Assembly: GCA_041572275.1 (NCBI GenBank) | Contig: JBFFSQ010000080.1 | Coordinates: 1 to 12,077 of the forward strand | Direction: 5' to 3' | DNA: 12,077 nt | Origin: JBFFSQ01 sp041572275 | GTDB taxonomy: Bacteria > Pseudomonadota > Gammaproteobacteria > SZUA-229 | Shown here: in pieces, positions 6,970 through 12,077 of the stretch | Layout of the letters: every line of letters begins with the position of its first letter | Numbering within the stretch: position 1 is the first letter of the stretch | Translations under genes and position numbers: made by a program | The notes under the pieces: generated by a model | Seen by the model: the letters and a program-made list of their open reading frames with translations, nothing else | Told to the model about the DNA's origin: nothing | Databases searched by the model: none

Positions 6970-7496
6970 TGTCGAACAATCAATCACATGGATCAGTATT
7001 AACCCTGGTGGGCGCTGATCAGCCCGGTATCGTTGCAGCGGTCACTCAGGCCTTGTTTGAGGCTGGCTGTAAGCTGGCGGAGGCTTCGATGATGCGACTG
7101 GGGGGCAATTTTGCCATCATGTTGCGAGTTGCACATGATGATGTCATTGATTTGAATGAGGTCCTGGCTCCGGTGGTCAAGGCGATGGATCTTCATCTAC
7201 ATCTAGATGTTGATGTCGAAGCAGCACCTCATCATATTGAACCAGATGTACATATTACCGTGTACGGCGCAGATCGCAGCGGTATAGTTGCCCAGGTGAC
7301 CGGCGTACTGGCCGAAGCCGGCCTGAATATTATCGACCTGGAAACAGCGGTGGGGGGCGAGGCCGATAAACCCATTTATATCATGTCTATTGAAGGCAAC
7401 GCCCAGAAGGGAATAGCTGCTGTGGAGCAGTCGATTCAGTCTCTGGGTGATGACATTGAGGTCAGTGTTATGCCCATTGATACCCTGAGGGGCTGA
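6969..7496 (+). CDS. Tandem ACT-domain protein (GcvR-like)
   Basis: A 175-residue protein made of two ACT domains (about 8-83 and 93-170), each opening with a small-molecule-site motif: GADQPGIV (15-22) and GADRSGIV (100-107). No DNA-binding or enzyme domain is present. This is the layout of GcvR, which in E. coli binds glycine and GcvA to repress the glycine cleavage operon, but many tandem-ACT proteins of this size have no known role and no gcv gene or gcvA is nearby. I therefore leave the gene symbol empty. Translation probably couples to pgeF: the start ATG shares a base with its stop, and a good ribosome binding site GGAGAG lies at 6959-6964 inside pgeF. def begins five bases after the stop, so the protein is likely made together with the deformylase. 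Confidence 0.8.
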   Translation: MSNNQSHGSVLTLVGADQPGIVAAVTQALFEAGCKLAEASMMRLGGNFAIMLRVAHDDVIDLNEVLAPVVKAMDLHLHLDVDVEAAPHHIEPDVHITVYGADRSGIVAQVTGVLAEAGLNIIDLETAVGGEADKPIYIMSIEGNAQKGIAAVEQSIQSLGDDIEVSVMPIDTLRG

Positions 7497-7501
7497 GTGG
7501 C

Positions 7502-7999
7502 ATGAAAATACTGACTTATCCGGATGAATGTCTGAAGCAAATATCCGAAGATGTCGAGTCACTGGATAGCGATACCCTGGATTTTATTCGACAGCTGGAG
7601 GTTACACGCCAGGCAGGTCCTGGTGCAGTTGGTATTGCTGCGCCTCAGGTCGGAGTGCAAAAGCGAATCGTGATTGTCGATGTTTCCGCTATGCGTAAAC
7701 CGGTTGATAATCATGGACATATGATCATGATTAATCCTGAAATTACAGAATGGGAAGGCATGGCGATGGGGCGGGAAGGTTGTCTGTCTGTGCCTGATTT
7801 TACCGGTAATGTCATACGTGCAGAACGCATTAAATTACATTATATGGATGAGCAGGGTCAGTCACATGAAATCGAAAGTTGTGGTTTCGAGGCCCGGGCG
7901 ATCCAACATGAGCTGGATCATCTGGATGGTCTGCTGTTTCTAGACCGCCTGGTTAGCCGACGTACTGACCTGTTCAAACGAAAGGTGTATAAAAGCTGA
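7502..7999 (+). CDS. def: Peptide deformylase
   Basis: This metalloenzyme (usually Fe2+) removes the formyl group from the N-terminal methionine of new proteins. At 165 residues it is of normal length. All three family motifs are present: GIAAPQVG (44-51, with Gln49), EGCLSVP (92-98, metal ligand Cys94) and the HExxH motif QHELDH (135-140, ligands His136 and His140, catalytic Glu137). It ends LVSRRTDLFKRK, as in bacterial deformylases. An AGGGG at 7488-7492 precedes the ATG by nine bases and lies inside the end of the ACT gene. The usual partner fmt (methionyl-tRNA formyltransferase) is not next to it, so this may be a second deformylase or the only one in a displaced position. It appears to be the last gene of the rluD-pgeF-ACT-def cluster. 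Confidence 0.95.
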   Translation: MKILTYPDECLKQISEDVESLDSDTLDFIRQLEVTRQAGPGAVGIAAPQVGVQKRIVIVDVSAMRKPVDNHGHMIMINPEITEWEGMAMGREGCLSVPDFTGNVIRAERIKLHYMDEQGQSHEIESCGFEARAIQHELDHLDGLLFLDRLVSRRTDLFKRKVYKS

Positions 8000-8048
8000 T
8001 TCGTTGTCTGTCGATTGCTGATAATGGTCAAGCGCTGGGGTTTTGGAA

Positions 8049-8077
8049 AGGATTGGTACATGACAATCCTACGTTTT
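8049..8077 (+). terminator. Possible intrinsic terminator after def
   Basis: AGGATTG (8049-8055) pairs perfectly with CAATCCT (8064-8070) around an eight-base loop, and ACG then TTTT (8074-8077) follow. The stem is only moderately GC-rich and the T-run is short, so termination may be partial. It lies 50 bases after the def stop, where the rluD-to-def operon would be expected to end. Confidence 0.4.
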
Positions 8078-8239
8078 CTGGGAGCATGTTGATCAGTATT
8101 GAAGATGAAACCGAATTTGCTCATCTCTTTACAATATCAATTAAATTCAAAAAAAACCTTTAACTATCAGCATTTTGGGTAAATTAAGTATATTATTGTT
8201 CAAAATGTTTCAATTTTAGAAAAATAATAACTGGGTGTT

Positions 8240-10663
8240 ATGGGAAGCGATATCGATAGTCTGGAAATGAAGCTGCGCTTTAATCAGGCGTTTGAGCTGT
8301 GTGGCGCAGGTGTTTGTGATTATCATTTGCCACCGACACCCAGTGTGTATTTCTGTGATCATTGGGCAAAAATTCTGGGTTATCGGGTGTCTGAAGTGCC
8401 TGGTGTGCCGATATTCTTTAGCTGGTGGGGCCAGCAAATCCATCCCAATGACCATGCCCGGGTCATTAAAACCTTTAACCGTTTATATTCCGGTGAGGAT
8501 AGTCGCCTCATCAGTGTGTTTAGAATTCGCCATAAACAGGGGCACTGGCTGAATGTGGAAGTCACAGCCACTGCACTGAGTCGTGATTCAAAGGGCTGGG
8601 CGCGTCATGTGTTCACCGTCATGCGTGATCTCAATCATGCCGACAACCGTTATCAGACCATAATTGAAAATCTCCACGAGGGTTTATGGCTGCTGGATAA
8701 GCATAATGCTACCCAGTATGTGAACCAGCGTATGGCTGATTTGTTGGGCTATGAGCCGGATGAGATGCAGGGCAAGAGCATGCAGTCATTTATGGATGCG
8801 GCAGGGATGCAGATATGTGACGCCATCCTCAAACGGCACTATGAGGGTGAACAGGAGAATTATTTTTTTGAATTGATTCATAAAGATGGACATAAGGTCT
8901 ATGTGGCCATGTCATCCTCACCGATCTTCAACCATAACAGCCAATACGATGGCCTGGTCATTGCGGTGATTGATGTTAGTGAACAACGCGAACAAAATTT
9001 GCGTTTGAAGATGCTATCGGGTGCGGTTGAGCAGAGTGGCAGCATGGTGATGATCACCAATCAGGACGCAGTGATTGAATATGTGAATCCCAAGTTCAGT
9101 TTGTCGACCGGCTATGCCATCACCGAAGTGGTGGGCAAGAAAGCTAACATGTTACAACCTGTGGATATGGATAAGGAACAGCTGAAGGAAATGAAGGCGA
9201 CCATTCAGCTCGGCGAGGACTGGCATGGTGAAATCCAGACGCAGAAAAAAAATGGTCAGTTATTCTGGGCTCAGATAACGATTTCGGCACTGAGGGATGA
9301 AAGTGGCAGTATCAGCCATTACATCACCGTTGGCGAAGATATATCTGAGCGTAAGGAAACCCAGCAAAAAATGGAGCAGCTGGCGTATGTTGATAGCCTA
9401 ACCGGTCTTGCCAATCGGGTATTGTTCCGCGACCGTCTGGAGCAGGTGTTGAAATCCTTGCAACGCAGTCATAAACAGGCGGCTTTACTGTTTCTGGATC
9501 TGGATCATTTCAAACGCATTAATGACTCCCTCGGTCATGATGTCGGTGATGCGCTGTTAATGAAAGTGGCCGAAAGCTTGCGCCAATGCGTGCGGCATCA
9601 GGATACCGTAGCGCGCATGGGTGGGGATGAGTTTGTGATATTGCTGACAGATGTGGATGGCATGGCTGGAGCATCCGCAGTGGCACGTAAAATCATTGAA
9701 ATCATGGAACAGCCGAATCGATTATTGCGTCACGAAATCATCATCAGTCCCAGTATTGGTATTACCATGGCGCCGGATGATAGTTTAAATGCTGATGTTC
9801 TGTTGAAAAATGCCGACCTGGCGATGTACAAGGCGAAATCATCTGGTCGCAACAATTACCAGTTCTTCACCGATGAGATGAATGCTCAGGTTCTGGATAA
9901 CCTGATGATGGAAAATGAGTTGAGACAGGCCATCGATAGGGATGAACTGTTGCTGAATTTTCAACCCCAGATGTCAATTAACAGTGGTCAACTAGCAGGG
10001 GTTGAAGCCCTGGTACGCTGGAATCATCCGGAGAAAGGGCTGATGGATCCGGATGATTTTATTCCGGTAGCAGAACAGGCAGGATTGATTATTCCCCTGG
10101 GTGAATGGATATTGCGCAATGCCTGCCGACAATGGCGAGCAGCTGAAGTATCCGGTATGCCAAATACCAAGCTTTCAGTAAATCTTTCCGCGCGCCAGTT
10201 CAAGGACCCACATTTACTGGATACCATCCAAAATATACTAGAAGAAACCGGCTTTAAGCCAATTCAGCTCGAACTTGAAATCACCGAAACCACCCTGATG
10301 GAAAGTCTGGAACATGCCATCGATGTGCTCGATCAGATCAAGGCATTGGGTATTTCAGTTTCTATTGATGATTTTGGAACCGGTTATTCATCGCTCAATT
10401 ATCTCAAGCGACTGCCGATTGATGCACTGAAAGTTGATCGTACGTTCATTCGCGATATACCGGAAAATAAGGATGATATGGCGATCACCGCTGCGGTAAT
10501 CGCAATGGCACATAAACTAAAACTGGATGTTATCGCAGAAGGTGTTGAAACCAGTGAGCAATGGGATTTCCTGAAGCAGAATCGCTGTGACTTTGCCCAG
10601 GGTTATTTGTTAGGTAAGCCGTCTAGCGCGAAGGACCTTTTGCTGCGTTTTTGTCAGTCCTGA
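8240..10663 (+). CDS. PAS-PAS-PAS-GGDEF-EAL cyclic-di-GMP signalling protein
   Basis: An 807-residue cytoplasmic protein with no membrane segment or signal peptide. Three PAS folds come first: about 14-132 (PAS_3-like, with WGQQIHPNDHARV), 137-253 and 258-375 (ending VGEDISERKETQ, a typical PAS/PAC end). The GGDEF domain (about 378-545) has an intact GGDEF at 461-465, and an RxxD inhibitory site RHQD at 452-455 exactly five residues before it. The EAL domain (about 556-805) has an intact EAL (589-591), NLSARQF, LEITE, DDFGTG (710-715), KVDRTFI, AEGVE and QGYLLGKP. Both the cyclase and the phosphodiesterase therefore look competent by motif. The net activity cannot be read from sequence; many such fusions act as phosphodiesterases with GGDEF as a GTP sensor. 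No haem or flavin ligand motif was recognised in the PAS domains. The ATG at 8240 has only a weak ribosome binding site (TGGGTG); Met10 is an alternative. It sits alone between an AT-rich gap and clpB. Confidence 0.9.
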   Translation: MGSDIDSLEMKLRFNQAFELCGAGVCDYHLPPTPSVYFCDHWAKILGYRVSEVPGVPIFFSWWGQQIHPNDHARVIKTFNRLYSGEDSRLISVFRIRHKQGHWLNVEVTATALSRDSKGWARHVFTVMRDLNHADNRYQTIIENLHEGLWLLDKHNATQYVNQRMADLLGYEPDEMQGKSMQSFMDAAGMQICDAILKRHYEGEQENYFFELIHKDGHKVYVAMSSSPIFNHNSQYDGLVIAVIDVSEQREQNLRLKMLSGAVEQSGSMVMITNQDAVIEYVNPKFSLSTGYAITEVVGKKANMLQPVDMDKEQLKEMKATIQLGEDWHGEIQTQKKNGQLFWAQITISALRDESGSISHYITVGEDISERKETQQKMEQLAYVDSLTGLANRVLFRDRLEQVLKSLQRSHKQAALLFLDLDHFKRINDSLGHDVGDALLMKVAESLRQCVRHQDTVARMGGDEFVILLTDVDGMAGASAVARKIIEIMEQPNRLLRHEIIISPSIGITMAPDDSLNADVLLKNADLAMYKAKSSGRNNYQFFTDEMNAQVLDNLMMENELRQAIDRDELLLNFQPQMSINSGQLAGVEALVRWNHPEKGLMDPDDFIPVAEQAGLIIPLGEWILRNACRQWRAAEVSGMPNTKLSVNLSARQFKDPHLLDTIQNILEETGFKPIQLELEITETTLMESLEHAIDVLDQIKALGISVSIDDFGTGYSSLNYLKRLPIDALKVDRTFIRDIPENKDDMAITAAVIAMAHKLKLDVIAEGVETSEQWDFLKQNRCDFAQGYLLGKPSSAKDLLLRFCQS

Positions 10664-10766
10664 TGATTGGTACGTATAGTTTGTTACATTGAGTATTTAG
10701 CTGGGAAGCTAGTTGCTTACATCATTATTCTAATTGTTATTTGCATTCCCACACTGTTCCTGGTGA

Positions 10767-10794
10767 CTTGAAAACGACTGATCGACCCGCATAT
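10767..10794 (+). promoter_or_regulatory. Sigma-32 heat-shock promoter of clpB
   Basis: CTTGAAA at 10767-10773 is a perfect sigma-32 -35 box. CCGCATAT at 10787-10794 matches the CCCCATNT -10 at all but one base, with a 13-base spacer, which is optimal. Transcription would start near 10802, about 30 bases before the clpB ATG. Location and quality make this a strong prediction that clpB has its own heat-shock promoter, independent of the GGDEF-EAL gene. Confidence 0.85.
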
Positions 10795-10830
10795 CAAGGG
10801 GAATAGAAAAATTTAATTGAGGGTAATTCC

Positions 10831-12077
10831 ATGAGAATGGACCGACTAACCAGCAAGTTTCAGATGGCACTTGCTGAAGCACAATCACTGGCTGTGGGTC
10901 GTGATCATCAGTTTATTGAGCCGGTGCATCTTATGCTGGCCTTGCTGGATCAGGATGGCGGGACCGTGCGTCATCTTCTGACCATGGCTGGTGCTAACGT
11001 CAATGGCTTGCGTTCACGACTGGGTGAGGAGCTGGAGCATCTGCCACAGGTCGAAGGCCATGCCGGTGAAGTACACATATCAAACGACCTGGGACGGTTA
11101 ATGAATGTGGCAGATAAATTTGCACAACAACGCAAGGATGATTACCTGTCCAGTGAGATTTTTGTGCTCGCCTGTGTTGAGGATAAAAGTCGCATCGGTG
11201 AGCTGCTGCGAGAATTTAATGTAGACAAAAGCAAGCTTGAAGATGCGATAGAAAAAGTGCGTGGTGGTCAGAAAGTGGATGACCCTAATGCTGAAGACCA
11301 ACGCCAGGCACTGGAAAAATACACGGTGGATCTAACTGAGCGCGCTGAACAGGGTAAGCTGGATCCGGTGATTGGGCGTGATGAGGAAATTCGTCGCACG
11401 ATACAGGTATTACAGCGCCGGACCAAAAACAATCCGGTTCTGATTGGTGAACCGGGCGTCGGTAAAACAGCGATTGTCGAGGGCCTGGCTCAGCGTATTG
11501 TAAACGGTGAAGTGCCCGAAGGCCTGAAAAACAAGCGTCTGCTGTCGCTGGATATGGGTTCACTGATCGCTGGTGCCAAATTCCGCGGTGAGTTTGAAGA
11601 ACGCCTGAAAGCCGTGCTTAATGACCTGTCAAAACAGGAAGGCCAGATTATCCTGTTCATCGATGAACTGCATACCATGGTGGGTGCTGGCAAAGCAGAA
11701 GGCGCCATGGATGCCGGTAATATGTTAAAGCCGGCGCTGGCACGAGGTGAGCTGCATTGCGTGGGCGCTACGACACTGGATGAATATCGTCAATACATCG
11801 AAAAGGATGCCGCCCTTGAGCGTCGCTTTCAGAAAGTGCTGGTGGACGAACCTTCGGTGGAAGATACCATTGCCATCCTGCGTGGTTTAAAAGAACGTTA
11901 TGAAGTTCATCATGGTGTGGATATTACCGATCCGGCAATTGTATCAGCGGCGGTACTATCTCACCGTTATATCACTGATCGCCAGTTACCGGACAAAGCC
12001 ATCGACCTGGTGGATGAAGCCGCCAGTCGTATTCGTATGGAAATCGATTCCAAACCGGAGAGTATGGATAGACTGGA
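10831..12077 (+). CDS. clpB: ClpB disaggregase, N-terminal 415 codons (truncated by window end)
   Basis: ClpB is a hexameric AAA+ chaperone that, with DnaK, pulls proteins out of aggregates after heat stress. Its opening MRMDRLTSKFQMALAEAQSL closely follows E. coli ClpB (MRLDRLTNKFQ). Visible parts are the N-domain (1-145), then AAA-1 with Walker A GEPGVGKT (206-213), Walker B ILFIDEL with Asp278 and Glu279, and arginine fingers Arg331/Arg332. The middle domain is only beginning at the edge, and AAA-2 lies outside the window. The pore-loop residue that is Tyr251 in E. coli is Phe251 here (GAKFRGEFE), a conservative aromatic change. The ribosome binding site GAGGG (10819-10823) is seven bases before the ATG. 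A sigma-32 promoter lies upstream. Codon 149 is GTG, matching the known internal start of E. coli ClpB. Confidence 0.97.
   Translation, partial: MRMDRLTSKFQMALAEAQSLAVGRDHQFIEPVHLMLALLDQDGGTVRHLLTMAGANVNGLRSRLGEELEHLPQVEGHAGEVHISNDLGRLMNVADKFAQQRKDDYLSSEIFVLACVEDKSRIGELLREFNVDKSKLEDAIEKVRGGQKVDDPNAEDQRQALEKYTVDLTERAEQGKLDPVIGRDEEIRRTIQVLQRRTKNNPVLIGEPGVGKTAIVEGLAQRIVNGEVPEGLKNKRLLSLDMGSLIAGAKFRGEFEERLKAVLNDLSKQEGQIILFIDELHTMVGAGKAEGAMDAGNMLKPALARGELHCVGATTLDEYRQYIEKDAALERRFQKVLVDEPSVEDTIAILRGLKERYEVHHGVDITDPAIVSAAVLSHRYITDRQLPDKAIDLVDEAASRIRMEIDSKPESMDRL

Noticed and set aside
6969..7496. Naming the ACT protein gcvR
   Set aside because: It shares the tandem-ACT layout, but the motifs are common to many uncharacterised ACT proteins and no glycine cleavage genes are near.
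8060..8092. Ten-codon ORF (MTILRFLGAC) in the gap after def, a possible leader peptide
   Set aside because: No run of regulatory codons, no attenuator-like alternative hairpins, and it lies inside the candidate def terminator; the following gene is not a biosynthetic gene.
10698..10720. TAGCT / AGCTA hairpin after the GGDEF-EAL gene as a terminator
   Set aside because: The stem is five base pairs with low GC and no T-run follows.
1..12077. Search for a new defence, mobile or biosynthetic system
   Set aside because: All long frames belong to known housekeeping or signalling families; no transposase, integrase, toxin-antitoxin pair, repeat array or tRNA-like sequence was seen.

Overview
The window looks like chromosomal housekeeping sequence from a gammaproteobacterium of moderate GC. 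The evidence is gene content and order: a divergent bamD / rluD pair with pgeF and clpB on the rluD side, and a PilS-type sensor kinase on the far side of bamD, as in Pseudomonas (pilR-pilS-comL-rluD-yfiH-clpB). The genus cannot be assigned. The arrangement is not that of Enterobacterales or Pseudomonas, because extra genes separate the core members.

Layout. Positions 1-2080 are read leftward: the 5' end of an exported SH3-domain protein (cut by the window edge), a PilS-like membrane histidine kinase, and a short zinc-finger-like membrane protein whose stop codon overlaps the kinase's TTG start. Positions 2137-4190 are read rightward: a glutamine-dependent NAD+ synthetase (nadE) followed by the nitrogen-signalling P-II protein (glnB), which ends at a clear intrinsic terminator. 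bamD (4392-5177) is read leftward towards that terminator. From a short divergent promoter region, rluD, pgeF, a tandem-ACT protein and a peptide deformylase (def) run rightward as a tight cluster (5250-7999). After an AT-rich 240-base gap comes an 807-residue PAS-PAS-PAS-GGDEF-EAL protein (8240-10663). The window closes with the first 415 codons of clpB, preceded by a near-consensus sigma-32 heat-shock promoter.

How the parts work together. bamD serves outer-membrane protein assembly, rluD 23S rRNA modification, pgeF peptidoglycan precursor quality control, def N-terminal processing of new proteins, and clpB disaggregation. nadE and glnB join NAD+ synthesis to carbon/nitrogen sensing. The kinase and the GGDEF-EAL protein are the two signalling genes.

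No mobile element, CRISPR array, tRNA, rRNA or defence cassette was seen, and no clearly new system is evident. The most useful observations are the heat-shock promoter and conserved internal GTG start of clpB, the nadE-glnB pairing, the PilS-type kinase with no adjacent response regulator, and the three genes interposed between pgeF and clpB.
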